37,241 nucleotides of DNA from Planctomycetales bacterium (GTDB lineage Bacteria; Planctomycetota; Planctomycetia; Planctomycetales; Planctomycetaceae), in NCBI GenBank assembly GCA_026400835.1, contig JAPLOA010000099.1, positions 1 to 37,241 of the forward strand. The letters are read 5' to 3'. Of this stretch, positions 19,713 to 28,621 are shown one piece after another (within the stretch, counting starts at the first letter, position 1; each line of letters starts with the position of its first letter). The notes below the pieces were generated by a model. That model saw only the letters and a list, made by a program, of their open reading frames with translations, was not told the origin of the DNA and searched no databases. A program made the position numbers and the translations under genes.

Positions 19713-20504
19713 TTATGGACCGACCAACGCCTTGTCGAAGTAGTTGACGCCCATGCCGGCGTCGATCACGAGTCCCTGAGCATTGATTCCGGACGATCGA
19801 GGACTCAGCAGGAACGCGACTGTTGAAGCGACTTCTTCCGTCTGCACCGCCTGCTTGCGTAACGTGGCTTTTTCGGCGAACAAATAACTGTCGACATATC
19901 CCGGGATACCGGCTGAGGCAGATGTTTTCAGCAACCCGGGACAAACCGCATTGAAACGAATTCGGGAGAATTGAGAAAACGACTTTGCCAAAAAGCACAA
20001 GGAGGAATCCAGAGCAGCTTTGACCGGAGCCATGTAGCCATAGTTTTCTGCAGCCATGCGAGTTGTCGAAATGGAGATCGTGACAACACTACCCGATTCC
20101 GGATCCAGGGTGTCTCGAAAGGCTTCTGATAACGCAATCAGCGAATAGCAGGAGATATTGATCGCCTGCAAAAATGCGGGCCGTGGAGTTTGATGAAAGG
20201 GCAGCCAGCCAGCAGAAAAGTCTGCAAACGCGACGGAATGGACGATCCCGTGCAGCACTGATGTTGTGGCCGCCACCGACGTTTTTAACGCATCAATCTG
20301 GTCCTGATGCTCGACGTCGCACACAAAGACTGGCGAATCGGGAAACAGATTCCGAACCGACTCTGCTCGCGATTCACTGCGAACAGAAAAGATCAATTTC
20401 GCGCCGTTCTCCTGCAGCACTTTCGCCGTATGCCATGCCACGCTTTTGCGATTCGCGACACCAACGATCAGAATCGTTTTTCCGGAGAGTTGCAGGAAGT
20501 CCAT
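19713..20504 (-). CDS. fabI: Enoyl-[acyl-carrier-protein] reductase (FabI-type)
   Basis: A 263-aa short-chain dehydrogenase/reductase that fits FabI, the NADH-dependent enzyme for the last step of fatty-acid elongation. The nucleotide-binding segment reads [14 protein letters not shown], matching the FabI-type GIANxxSIAW rather than the classical GxxxGxG. The active site has the FabI spacing Tyr155-x6-Lys162 in [13 protein letters not shown], where ordinary SDRs have Tyr-x3-Lys. HSVAFAD (89-95) and the flexible-loop region [15 protein letters not shown] also fit. It follows pilT by only 59 bp on the same strand and may be co-transcribed with it. The ribosome-binding site is weak. Some divergence from textbook FabI leaves room for a paralogue acting on another acyl substrate. 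Confidence 0.87.
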   Translation of the reverse strand: MDFLQLSGKTILIVGVANRKSVAWHTAKVLQENGAKLIFSVRSESRAESVRNLFPDSPVFVCDVEHQDQIDALKTSVAATTSVLHGIVHSVAFADFSAGWLPFHQTPRPAFLQAINISCYSLIALSEAFRDTLDPESGSVVTISISTTRMAAENYGYMAPVKAALDSSLCFLAKSFSQFSRIRFNAVCPGLLKTSASAGIPGYVDSYLFAEKATLRKQAVQTEEVASTVAFLLSPRSSGINAQGLVIDAGMGVNYFDKALVGP

Positions 20505-20563
20505 GATCGACGCTCAGGTTCTCGGTACAGATTTGAAATTGAGATTTGAAAAAGGGAATACCG

Positions 20564-21709
20564 TCAAAGAATCGCTGAGCCCTTCACTTCGATACCCTTG
20601 AGTTTCATCTTCAATTCTTCAATGTTCGGCGAAATTTCAAACGCCGCTTCACGGCTGACAAATTCTCGCGTCACGAAGTCATACAGACTGTCATTAAACA
20701 ACTGCATACCTTCTGACTTGCCGATACGAATCGCCGCGAACAATTTCTCGTCCATTTCCTCCATCACCAGTTTGCGCACGGTGGGATTGAAGGTCATGAT
20801 TTCAACGATGGGCACTCGAGGCGGCTTGTCGACGATGGTCTTCAGCAGTTTCTGACCAACGATACACTTCATGTTCATCGCCATACTCGCGCGAATCGCT
20901 TTGTGCATATCGAATGGGAACAAGTCCAAAATACGCGAAATGCACCCCGGCGCACCGGGCGCGTGAATCGTTCCAAACACAAGGTGACCGGTTTCGGCAG
21001 CGTGAATCGCTGTTTCGAAAGTTTCACGGTCGCGTAACTCGCCCACGAGCATGATATCGGGGTCTTCACGCACCGCGTGTTTCATGGCGATGTGAAAGTC
21101 AATGACGTCCTGTCCAATCTCCCGCTGGTTAATTAAGCATTTGTCTGACGTGTAGATGAATTCGATCGGATCCTCGATTGTCAGGATGTGCTTGTTCATG
21201 TTGCGGTTAATCCAGTCCAGCATCGACGCAATCGTCGTACTTTTTCCGGAACCCGTCACGCCTGCCAACAGCACCATCCCCTGGTCATACTTGCAGTGAT
21301 CGACCATCTGAGGCGGAAGGTAAAGACCTTCAAACGGAGGAATTGATCGCTCGATCTTTCGAGCGACCATTCCGACTTTGCCCATTTGAGTAAACAAATT
21401 TACTCGGAATCGCCACGGGTCACCTTCGATCAGAATCACTTTTGAAAAGTCGGCCCCGCCGTTTTTATGAAAGATGTCCAGATTTCGCTGGTCCATCATG
21501 GGAAACGTCAGCTCAATCATCTGGCTTTCGGTGATCGGTGCCATTTCGAGATCGCGTAATCCACCGCGAATTCGAAACACGGGTGGTCTGCCAACCTGAA
21601 GGTGAATATCCGAGCACTTATGTTTAATGGCCAGTTTGAAAATCTTGTCGACTTCAATCTCTTTAACTGGGTCGAAGGTAGATTTTTTCCAGTCAGCAAT
21701 CAAAACCAT
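20564..21709 (-). CDS. pilT: PilT/PilU-like type IV pilus retraction ATPase
   Basis: A 381-aa secretion-type hexameric ATPase of the PilT/PilU group, which powers pilus retraction. An N-terminal PAS-like domain (about 10-110, with CSDIHLQVGRPPVFRIRG) precedes the ATPase core: Walker A GVTGSGKST, an Asp box around LTIEDPIEF, Walker B IMLVGELRD, and a His box HLVFGTIHA. The C-terminus has GKSEGMQLFNDSLYDF, closer to the EGMQTFDQ-type ending of PilU than to the IRE-rich PilT end, so a PilU-like role is possible. Met at 21709 is chosen because MVLIADWKK follows AGGA and matches family N-termini; the open frame reaches 21778. No other pilus genes are in the window. A Ser/Thr kinase gene lies 121 bp upstream on the same strand. 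Confidence 0.92.
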   Translation of the reverse strand: MVLIADWKKSTFDPVKEIEVDKIFKLAIKHKCSDIHLQVGRPPVFRIRGGLRDLEMAPITESQMIELTFPMMDQRNLDIFHKNGGADFSKVILIEGDPWRFRVNLFTQMGKVGMVARKIERSIPPFEGLYLPPQMVDHCKYDQGMVLLAGVTGSGKSTTIASMLDWINRNMNKHILTIEDPIEFIYTSDKCLINQREIGQDVIDFHIAMKHAVREDPDIMLVGELRDRETFETAIHAAETGHLVFGTIHAPGAPGCISRILDLFPFDMHKAIRASMAMNMKCIVGQKLLKTIVDKPPRVPIVEIMTFNPTVRKLVMEEMDEKLFAAIRIGKSEGMQLFNDSLYDFVTREFVSREAAFEISPNIEELKMKLKGIEVKGSAIL

Positions 21710-21830
21710 AGTCAATTTGTCCTGACGATTGGTTGGCGTTCCAGGGGACCTGCACAGAAACAGCGTTTTACCATGCAAAGCCTCCCTCGTGCAGCGTGCA
21801 AAGCCCAGATTTTTGCTTTGCCCGGCTTAC

Positions 21831-22664
21831 TTAAGCTGACGCTCGACGACGCAATTTCGCGTGCCGCAGTGTGCGATTCTTCAGCTTCAGAAAAATCGCC
21901 AGCATTTGCTCAGCATCCCGGTAACGATGACGTGGGTTGATTTCGATCGCTCGACGCATAAAGTCAATGAATTCGGGATGAATCCGACCACGCAACTTTG
22001 GATAGCCTGCAGCCGGCCATTCGAATGGCCATTCCGGCCATTGACCGGAAAGCAATCGCCAGACAATCAGCCCGATCGAAAACACATCGGACCGGAATGA
22101 TGGCTTTCCCATGGCTTGTTCCGGTGCCATATAGCCTACTGTTCCGGTGCCGCCACCTTGAACCGTTTTCTGCGACACTTTCGCGATCCCGAAGTCTGCC
22201 AGGCGAATGCGATTTCCGGCAAACACGATCACGTTTTCAGGCTTGATATCGCAGTGAATCACATGATGGGAATGAGCTAACGCAGTGGCCCGCAGAATTT
22301 GTTCGGTGATCTCAAAGGCGGTTTCCAGACAAATCCGTCGCATCATTCTCTGCTGAAGAGTTTCGTCACCCAGCGGAAACACCACAACCAGACGGTCTTC
22401 GATGATACTGGCGTCTTTGATGGGCAGGATGTTGTCGTGCTCAAGTGGGGCGGTGGTCCGAATTTCTTTACGAAACTCGGTCAGGACAGCGTCTGTCGTG
22501 TATTGAGAGTGAGGCACCTTAATGGCGACTCGAATCCCCTGCACTGTATCCATCGCCTGGTACACAGCGGCGAATCCGCCCGCGCCCAAACGACGCTCGA
22601 TGCGGTACTTTCCGAGCTTCTGCCGGATCTTTAATTCGCTGGACGATTTATGACCGTTGGGCAT
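21831..22664 (-). CDS. Soluble Hanks-type Ser/Thr protein kinase
   Basis: A 277-aa protein that is almost only a kinase domain (about 20-265). It has the glycine loop GAGGFAAVY, the catalytic Lys49 in VAIKVP, the catalytic loop HCDIKPEN with Asp139, the DFG motif at 157-159, and the activation segment ending GTVGYMAPEQ. All catalytic residues are in place, so it should be active. Unlike most planctomycete kinases it has no transmembrane segment and no sensor, WD40 or TPR domain. The short tail is Arg/Lys rich. The gene sits 121 bp upstream of pilT on the same strand, so it could be co-transcribed with it and might phosphorylate pilus or envelope proteins, which is inference only. Confidence 0.93.
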   Translation of the reverse strand: MPNGHKSSSELKIRQKLGKYRIERRLGAGGFAAVYQAMDTVQGIRVAIKVPHSQYTTDAVLTEFRKEIRTTAPLEHDNILPIKDASIIEDRLVVVFPLGDETLQQRMMRRICLETAFEITEQILRATALAHSHHVIHCDIKPENVIVFAGNRIRLADFGIAKVSQKTVQGGGTGTVGYMAPEQAMGKPSFRSDVFSIGLIVWRLLSGQWPEWPFEWPAAGYPKLRGRIHPEFIDFMRRAIEINPRHRYRDAEQMLAIFLKLKNRTLRHAKLRRRASA

Positions 22665-23012
22665 AGCTCACTGCAGTGAATCGGGTGACCTGAAACACAG
22701 CCGGCTGAACCAGGAAAGCGCCGGGGGGAACAATGAATGTTCAATGTCCAGATTCGGCGACTCATTGCAACTGGCAGGATGGACTTTTCCGCACGACGGC
22801 TAAAACCCGTAGATCCGCGGCCATCACACCTCACCAGTGGCACGACCGGAAAGGTTTACGACGGCGATCCCGAGAATACACGAAATTGAGCTGAAGCCCA
22901 GGGGTCGCAAGCGCCGAAAGCGGGTGCGGATTCTCGTTCCCCGGGAGTTGCCAGCAGTCAATGGCCGCTCGCACAAAAGGGAACTCGGCTGGCGGTCTGA
23001 TGATTTGGTCGC

Positions 23013-23072
23013 TTCACGGCAAGCCGCAGGCGTCGTCCGATTTCGCCTGCGCCTTGCCGTTAAACGAAAACG
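23013..23072. repeat. GGCAAGCCG-type inverted repeat, copy 1
   Basis: The left arm (23013-23032, TTCACGGCAAGCCGCAGGCG) and the right arm (23044-23072, CGCCTGCGCCTTGCCGTTAA region) pair over about 20 bp with few mismatches. Related copies are at 25950-26015 and 37059-37122. This copy is in the 627-bp gap 22665-23291 between the kinase and the Tat-exported protein gene; the first 340 bp of that gap show nothing I can support. Confidence 0.8.
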
Positions 23073-23174
23073 CTCAAGACGCGACTATAAATCAACACCG
23101 CACTTGCGCCTTTTGAAGTTGCGCGTTTCGGCGCTGAGGTTGTTCACTTGCGGAGAAACACTGGGATTTATCAC

Positions 23175-23251
23175 AACCCGAAGCGTCAGCGAGGGATTTA
23201 CGGCAACCCTGCGCAAAACGCAAAAGCACAATCCCTCACTTACGTTTCGGG
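23175..23251. repeat. GCGTCAGCGAGGGATT-type inverted repeat, copy 3
   Basis: The left arm (23175-23198, containing GCGTCAGCGAGGGATT) and the right arm (23230-23251, AATCCCTCACTTACGTTTCG region) pair imperfectly. Read in one frame this copy encodes NPKRQRG and in another TRSVSEG, the peptides typical of this repeat when it is mis-annotated as protein. It lies about 40 bp beyond the stop of the Tat-exported protein gene. Confidence 0.85.
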
Positions 23252-23291
23252 CCTCAGGCTCAGATGGGTGGAAGATTCCTGGCAGCCGACC

Positions 23292-24590
23292 TCAAAGCGG
23301 CAGCGGTGGATTCGGAGCGTGCGGATAAGAACTGGGCGTATAGGAGATCGCCAATTCCGGCGTTTCCAGACGAACTCCTCCCTGAGCTTTGGAATTTAAA
23401 ACCCGGTCCAGAATACCGCTGGTCAGAACCGTTCGCTCCACAGGATAAGTCGGTTTTCCCGAGTGAATCATGCGTTCAATCGCATGCAGCAAGAACCCAA
23501 AATGCGGGTGGCGAGGCACCGTTCTTTCTTCTGCCCGCGTTGCCAGTGGTTGCTCAACTCCTCGAAGCTTAACCCCGGCGCTGATGCTTTGAGCAAAGCT
23601 CCGCGTCATAAGGGCTCCAGCCACGAATCCGTCGCAGTACTCGATCAGGAACAAATGATCATCTGGATTGTTGGCAGATCGAACAGCAGCTCCATCGGCT
23701 TTCAGTGAAACTGCTGCCACGGCATCGATCAACGAAGCATTGATGGCCCCTTTTTCGATCGCCTCCCAGATAGCTGCTCCGCTGAGACACTGGACAGCCT
23801 TGACGCCAACCTCTCCGCCTTTCCGGCGTTCCACCATGCACTGCAGAAACTCGAGGGTATGAATGCCGTAGCGATCCAGTTCTGCGTAGCCAATGGCAAA
23901 AGCCGATTCCATTTCGCCGCCCATCGGGACCGTCATATCGGGATCTCGGTATCCCACGACCAGCGATGACCCGGCCATGAATGGCACCTTCATTTCCACG
24001 GATCGTTGATACATCCAAAGCGTGTCTTCCCAGCTCGGGCCCAGATGTTTGTCGTTGAAGACTGGAACAACTTTGCCGTACTTCTGAAACGTGTCCGTGA
24101 TCTCCTCAAAAAACCTCTTTCGAGGATAGAGGTCCTGCCCGAGTTCGTTGCGAGGATAATCGCCATGCTCTCCGATACTCAAAACACCATCGATGGGAAT
24201 TCCCTTTGTTCCAACTGTGACCGCTCCCTCAATTGTTTCGAAGATCGGAATGTTATACTTCTTTGCCAGCTCGCGTCCGAATTCTGTTTTGACCGTTTGA
24301 TCGATGTAGAGAGAACTCAGTTTCAGCGATGGACCGATGCCACCATCAATCTTCCAGCCTTCCAGAAGTCGACCGATTAAGACGTCAGAATGTGAACCCT
24401 TGAAATAGGTCGTCAAAATCCCCGTGACCAGCCTGGGAGGACGATTTCCCAGCGGCGGCCAATCTGAGTTCTCAGCAGGATTCAGTTGCTGAGTAGCGGC
24501 AAAAGCCCCTTGAGAAACCGCGAAACCACCGGCCATGGCAGCAGATGCAGCCAGCCAATTTCGGCGAGTCAGGTTTTCCGATACGTTCAT
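23292..24590 (-). CDS. Tat-exported conserved protein of unknown function
   Basis: A 432-aa protein whose family I cannot name with certainty. It begins MNVSENLTRRNWLAASAAMAGGF-, a clear twin-arginine signal, so it should be exported folded. The mature part has strand-helix alternation, for example RLVTGILTTYF, IPIFETIEGAV, DGVLSIGEHGDY and VVPVFNDKHLGPSW, which recalls a Rossmann- or oxidoreductase-like fold; the GEHGDYP and NDKH stretches look like conserved active-site or metal-site loops. An open frame extends 69 codons upstream to 24797, but that part is translated from a dispersed repeat, so I chose the Met directly before the Tat signal. It is divergent from hisC with 256 bp between them, containing that repeat. 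Confidence 0.8.
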   Translation of the reverse strand: MNVSENLTRRNWLAASAAMAGGFAVSQGAFAATQQLNPAENSDWPPLGNRPPRLVTGILTTYFKGSHSDVLIGRLLEGWKIDGGIGPSLKLSSLYIDQTVKTEFGRELAKKYNIPIFETIEGAVTVGTKGIPIDGVLSIGEHGDYPRNELGQDLYPRKRFFEEITDTFQKYGKVVPVFNDKHLGPSWEDTLWMYQRSVEMKVPFMAGSSLVVGYRDPDMTVPMGGEMESAFAIGYAELDRYGIHTLEFLQCMVERRKGGEVGVKAVQCLSGAAIWEAIEKGAINASLIDAVAAVSLKADGAAVRSANNPDDHLFLIEYCDGFVAGALMTRSFAQSISAGVKLRGVEQPLATRAEERTVPRHPHFGFLLHAIERMIHSGKPTYPVERTVLTSGILDRVLNSKAQGGVRLETPELAISYTPSSYPHAPNPPLPL

Positions 24591-24698
24591 GGGCAGAGCT
24601 CCGAACCAGTGATCGTGCCCGTTTGTCTGGGCCTTTGAGATGACGAATTTCAGGCGTTTGCGAATTCCCGGGCGAGACTGTTGTAAGACATCGTGAAA

Positions 24699-24773
24699 CG
24701 TCCGACAATCCACGCAGGTTTGCCGTAAGATGGGCATTCCTGCCCGCCGAAATGTGTCGGACAAGAATGTCCA
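24699..24773. repeat. Palindromic repeat between the Tat-protein gene and hisC
   Basis: Nested small hairpins: GTCCGACA (24700-24707) with TGTCGGAC (24755-24762), GGGCA-TTCC-TGCCC (around 24732-24745) and GGAC-AAGAAT-GTCC (24759-24772). On the minus strand it encodes GWTFLSDTFRRAGMP, a peptide I recognise as a recurrent translation product of planctomycete dispersed repeats. One copy is in the window. It lies in the divergent promoter gap upstream of hisC. Confidence 0.65.
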
Positions 24774-24846
24774 ACCTACTATTTGATTGCCGGGCAAATG
24801 GGCCCGGCCGTTCTTCTATCAGAATTCTTCAGGATCGATCTTCCTC

Positions 24847-25935
24847 ATGACCTCCGTCTTTCGCCCGGCAATTGATCGTATGGCAGGCTATGCTCCTGGT
24901 GAGCAGCCTCAGGAAGGCGGCTGGGTCAAGCTCAACACGAATGAGAATCCCTATCCGCCTTCACCGCGAGTTGTCGACGCCATTCGCCGGGCTGCGGAAG
25001 GTCGTCTGAACGTCTATCCTGATCCCAGTGCGACGGCATTTCGGAAAGTTGCGGCGAAGTTGTTCAATGTCGATCCGGACTGGATTCTTCCGGCCAACGG
25101 TAGTGATGAAAATCTTACGATCATTACTCGTTCGTTCTGTGACGCCGGTCAGTCGATCGCCTACCCGTATCCGAGTTACGTCCTGTACGAATCGCTCGCC
25201 CAGATTCAGGGCAGTCAGGTTCTTCGCCTGCGACTGAATTCCCAGTGGCAATGGGATGCGGCTGAAGCTGCCGAACTGCGAAAGAAGATTCGCATCTTTT
25301 TTGTCCCTAATCCAAATTCACCAACCGGAACGCTGTGGTCGGCCGAACAATTGGCTCAACTTCTGCCCGAACAGGGTGTGCTCATTCTGGACGAAGCGTA
25401 TGGAGACTTTTGCCAGAAACCGCACCGCGGCGAATTGCTGCGAAACGATCTTTTCGACGGTCGCATGATCGTGACTCGCACGTTCAGCAAATCATACAGC
25501 CTGGCGGGAATTCGATTCGGTTTCGCTGTCGCTCACCCCGACCTGATCAGTGGAATGCAAAAGGTCAAAGACAGCTACAACTGTGACACGGTCGCCATTG
25601 CCGCCGCAACCGCCGCTTTGGAAGATCAGGATTGGATGCTGCAGAATCGAGCTCGCATCCTGGCGACTCGTGAACGACTGGCGGCAGCCCTGCCGGCCTT
25701 TGGGTTTCTGGTTCATCCGAGCGAAGCGAATTTCCTCTGGACAACTCACGCGACCGGTCAGCACAAAGAAATTTACGAACAGCTCAAGGCCCGCAAGATC
25801 CTCGTTCGCTTCATGAAGTTCCCTGATGCCTTGCCAGACGGAGGAACGCTCGACGGTCTGCGAATCACCATCGGCACCGATGCTGAGATCGATCGAGTTC
25901 TCGAGGTCATGGGCGACGTAACGAACGGCCTGTGA
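24847..25935 (+). CDS. hisC: Histidinol-phosphate aminotransferase
   Basis: A 362-aa class I/II PLP-dependent aminotransferase that fits HisC, which converts imidazole-acetol phosphate and glutamate to histidinol phosphate. Visible signatures are KLNTNENPYPPSP at the N-terminus (substrate contact), NPNSPTGTLW (PLP contact), DEAYGDF, and the Schiff-base lysine Lys215 in TFSKSYSLAGIRFGFA. The length is normal. The ATG at 24847 is selected because family proteins start here and AGGA lies upstream; an earlier in-frame ATG at 24787 reads through the dispersed repeat. No other histidine gene is adjacent. HisC paralogues can act on other aromatic keto acids, so the exact substrate is likely but not certain. 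Confidence 0.92.
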   Translation: MTSVFRPAIDRMAGYAPGEQPQEGGWVKLNTNENPYPPSPRVVDAIRRAAEGRLNVYPDPSATAFRKVAAKLFNVDPDWILPANGSDENLTIITRSFCDAGQSIAYPYPSYVLYESLAQIQGSQVLRLRLNSQWQWDAAEAAELRKKIRIFFVPNPNSPTGTLWSAEQLAQLLPEQGVLILDEAYGDFCQKPHRGELLRNDLFDGRMIVTRTFSKSYSLAGIRFGFAVAHPDLISGMQKVKDSYNCDTVAIAAATAALEDQDWMLQNRARILATRERLAAALPAFGFLVHPSEANFLWTTHATGQHKEIYEQLKARKILVRFMKFPDALPDGGTLDGLRITIGTDAEIDRVLEVMGDVTNGL

Positions 25936-25949
25936 AGCTTTGACTTCAT

Positions 25950-26015
25950 CGTTTAACGGCAAGCCGAAGGCGACGGTGTGACCAAAAACAGTCGCCTTCG
26001 GCTTGCCGTTAAACG
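25950..26015. repeat. GGCAAGCCG-type inverted repeat, copy 2 (perfect 25-bp arms)
   Basis: CGTTTAACGGCAAGCCGAAG and following GCGAC (25950-25974) is the perfect reverse complement of 25991-26015, with a 16-nt loop. It lies between the convergent hisC and asnB genes and could act as a two-way transcript end, though there is no U-tract. It is the best-preserved copy of the family in the window. Confidence 0.9.
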
Positions 26016-26137
26016 AGAGTTGAGCCGCGTGATTGTCCCAACAACTACAATCGGCTGCCGTTGACTTCTTGATTGCCAAGCGAGCCCTTCGACGAGTATT
26101 CTACGCCTGCAGGACAAGAACACTTCATACGGGCAGC

Positions 26138-28123
26138 TCACGCAAACGATGTCGGGGCCGAGATTGGCGGCACATTATCCAGAATCATCCGCTGCCAAAG
26201 CTCTAGGCACAGGAGATTCCACAACCGATAAGCGTGGTCCATCGTTCCGAAAACATGCTCGTCGACAAGAGTTCTCACCGCAGACGGATTCAACAAACCT
26301 CGCCCCAGACAACGTTCGGACAGCAGGACGTCATACAGCATCGGTTTGAGTTCCGCTCGAAACCAGTGATCGATCGGTACGCCGAATCCCATCTTCCTGC
26401 GAGTCTGAATATCTGGCGGAATCAGATCTTTAAACGTCTCAACCAGCACCTTCTTCGACTGCTGCATCGTCTGCTTCACTTCGATCGGCATTCGAGCTGC
26501 CAGCTCCACGACCTTGTGATCCAGCATCGGACAACGACACTCCAGCGACGCAGCCATGCTGGCGATATCGACCTTGGTCAGAATATCGCATGGCAAATAA
26601 GTCTGGACGTCGGTCGCCGTCGTGCGAGTAATAAAGTCGCGCTGCGGATACTTTTCGTACGCTGAAAAAATGCAGGCCGCCGGATCCTCGGCCTGAGCGA
26701 GCTTCCATAATTCCGGTGTCACCAGCCATTCAAGCCGGGACGAGTTGAAGATGGTAATCCAGTTCAGATATCGCCGCTCAGGATCCTGGGCCAGTGATTC
26801 GACCAGCCGCTTCAGTCGACGTCGAAACGATCGATGTTCGGCCGATGCAGGAAGTCGCGAAATCACCGACGACATCATTTGACGCATCCAGCGCGGAACA
26901 AAGTCCATCTGGCCAGTCATGCGAGCAGCACGGTAGCGTTCATAGCCGCAGAATAATTCATCGCCAGCATCGCCAGTCAAAGCGACCGTCACATGTTCGC
27001 GAGTCATCTTCGACAGATACATCGTCGGAATCGCAGAGCTGTCTCCGAACGGTTCGTCATAGTGCCAGATCAATTGCGGCAGGATGGCCAATGCATCAGG
27101 TGTGACGACTGCTTCATGGTGATTAGTTCCGAGTTGCTTCGAAGCCTGTCTCGCATATTCGCGTTCATCAAACGCGGCCACTGGAAAGCCAATGGAGAAC
27201 GTCTGCACCGGGCGATCCAATTGCGTCTGCATCAGGCCACAGATGACTGTCGAATCGACGCCTCCCGAGAGAAACGCTCCGAGGGGCACATCACTTCGCA
27301 GTCGCAGTCGAACGGCTTCGGTCAGAGTACTCCGTAACTCATCCTGCCAGTCTTCGACTCGCGTCCGCCCTGGCTCCGGCTGATCAAACGGCGCGGACCA
27401 GTATGTCTGTAATTTCATTTGGCCATTCTGAACAACAGCCAGTGTCGCCGGTGGAAGCTTGCTAAATCCTTCCAGCATGCAATGGGGATGCGGGACATAC
27501 TGCAGTGTCAAAAATCGCAGCACCGACTGACGATCCAGCGTGCGCGGGATTCCGGGAATCTGCAGCAGAGTCTTGAGCTCACTGCCGAAGGCCAGCCGTC
27601 CTTCATCCAGCCGATAATAAAGTGGCTTCTTGCCAAGTCGATCGCGAACAATCACCAGACGCTGTTGATTGGAATCCCAGATCGCCAGCGCAAACATGCC
27701 GCGCAGGTGTTTGACGAAGTCGAGCCCATGCTGTTCATACAAATGCACAATAACTTCTGTGTCACCGTCCGTCCGAAACTGATGACCAGCTCGCAGCAGG
27801 TCTGCGCGAAGTTCCAGGTAGTTGTAGATCTCACCGTTGAAGACAATCTGCACGCTGCCATCTTCGTTGCCCAGCGGTTGAGCACTCCCGGCGACGTCGA
27901 TAATGCTGAGCCGTCGATGTCCCAACGCCACACCTGGTTTGGCGAGTGAGGGCGATTCTGTCGCGCGAGAGCCGATTGATGGCCGAGAATCATGGACTGG
28001 CCAGAGGTAATGTCCATCCGCATCCGGCCCACGATGACGAATGCTGTCTGTCATTCGTTGCAACGTTTCTCTCGAAACCGCCCGATCCGCCTGCCACCAG
28101 ATTGCCCCTGTGATGCCGCACAC
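26138..28123 (-). CDS. asnB: Asparagine synthase (glutamine-hydrolysing)
   Basis: A 661-aa AsnB-type amidotransferase. The N-terminal class II glutaminase starts MCGITGAIWW with the nucleophile Cys2 exposed after Met removal, and includes RHRGPDADG and the VFNGEIYNYLELR loop that binds glutamine. The synthetase half has the PP-loop LSGGVDSTVICG, which binds ATP, and TGDAGDELFCGYERY. The enzyme makes asparagine from aspartate, glutamine and ATP. Planctomycetes and other bacteria often carry several long AsnB-like paralogues that amidate cell-surface or exopolysaccharide precursors, so a role outside asparagine synthesis is possible. Residues about 40-60 form a short extra loop. It converges on hisC across a large palindrome, and its start lies next to the REP cluster. 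Confidence 0.93.
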   Translation of the reverse strand: MCGITGAIWWQADRAVSRETLQRMTDSIRHRGPDADGHYLWPVHDSRPSIGSRATESPSLAKPGVALGHRRLSIIDVAGSAQPLGNEDGSVQIVFNGEIYNYLELRADLLRAGHQFRTDGDTEVIVHLYEQHGLDFVKHLRGMFALAIWDSNQQRLVIVRDRLGKKPLYYRLDEGRLAFGSELKTLLQIPGIPRTLDRQSVLRFLTLQYVPHPHCMLEGFSKLPPATLAVVQNGQMKLQTYWSAPFDQPEPGRTRVEDWQDELRSTLTEAVRLRLRSDVPLGAFLSGGVDSTVICGLMQTQLDRPVQTFSIGFPVAAFDEREYARQASKQLGTNHHEAVVTPDALAILPQLIWHYDEPFGDSSAIPTMYLSKMTREHVTVALTGDAGDELFCGYERYRAARMTGQMDFVPRWMRQMMSSVISRLPASAEHRSFRRRLKRLVESLAQDPERRYLNWITIFNSSRLEWLVTPELWKLAQAEDPAACIFSAYEKYPQRDFITRTTATDVQTYLPCDILTKVDIASMAASLECRCPMLDHKVVELAARMPIEVKQTMQQSKKVLVETFKDLIPPDIQTRRKMGFGVPIDHWFRAELKPMLYDVLLSERCLGRGLLNPSAVRTLVDEHVFGTMDHAYRLWNLLCLELWQRMILDNVPPISAPTSFA

Positions 28124-28257
28124 GAGAAATGATTGCCCCTGACAAAAGTCGTACTAGTCACCCGAGATTCAAACCGCCGCAACTGTTATCGCTGCGTTCG
28201 TCTCCGAACAATACTCGCCCCCAACACGACTGACCAGTCATCCTCCCCGTAGCCTAC

Positions 28258-28525
28258 GTAGCGTGGGCTTCAGCCCACTTGCATTGGCTGCCGTAGCCGA
28301 GTGCGATTCGCCGCGAATGCGGTGCCAGCGCCTAGCTGCGGGCTTCAGCCCACTTGTACTGCACTTGCCATTTCCCATTTGCGATTCACCGCGAACGCGG
28401 TGCCAGCGCGTAGCTGCGGGCTTCAGCCCGCAGTTGGCATTCACACAAACTCCCGGGCCGTGAATACGGCCCAAGCACCACAGGCTAAAGCCTGTGGCTA
28501 CGCGCTGGGCCCGTATTCACGGGCC
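28258..28525. repeat. REP cluster: units 1-4 of the two-hairpin family
   Basis: Several related units are packed here. Unit 1: GTAG (28258-28261) plus hairpin A GTGGGCTTCAGCCCAC (28263-28278). Unit 2: hairpin B CCGCGAATGCGG (28311-28322), linker TGCCAGCGCCTAG, hairpin A (28338-28353). Unit 3: hairpin B CCGCGAACGCGG (28389-28400), linker TGCCAGCGCGTAG, hairpin A (28414-28433, 8-bp stem). Unit 4: B (28455-28472), A (28478-28497), then CTAC and a reverse B (28508-28525). Hairpin A loops are TTCA or AA; hairpin B loops are GAA(T/C) or ATTC. GTAG directly 5' of a palindrome is the hallmark of REP sequences. The cluster lies in the 498-bp gap between asnB and the transposase; I see no gene in it. 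Confidence 0.85.
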
Positions 28526-28621
28526 AATCGCAGTTCGCTTGTGACGTACGATACACAATATTCTTTCCACCCTTCTGCCAGCCACCCCCGTGTTTCCTAA
28601 CGCGATTAGACCAAATTCCAC

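Noticed and set aside
22837-23328. Open reading frame of 163 codons, and an overlapping one at 23148-23399
   Set aside because: The translations are made of repeat-derived peptides (TRSVSEG, NPKRQRG) with no ribosome-binding site; they reflect the inverted repeat at 23175-23251.
28311-28433. Spaced direct repeats that could suggest a CRISPR array
   Set aside because: Only two or three units, uneven spacing, each unit strongly palindromic in two places, and no cas gene. They fit REP units.
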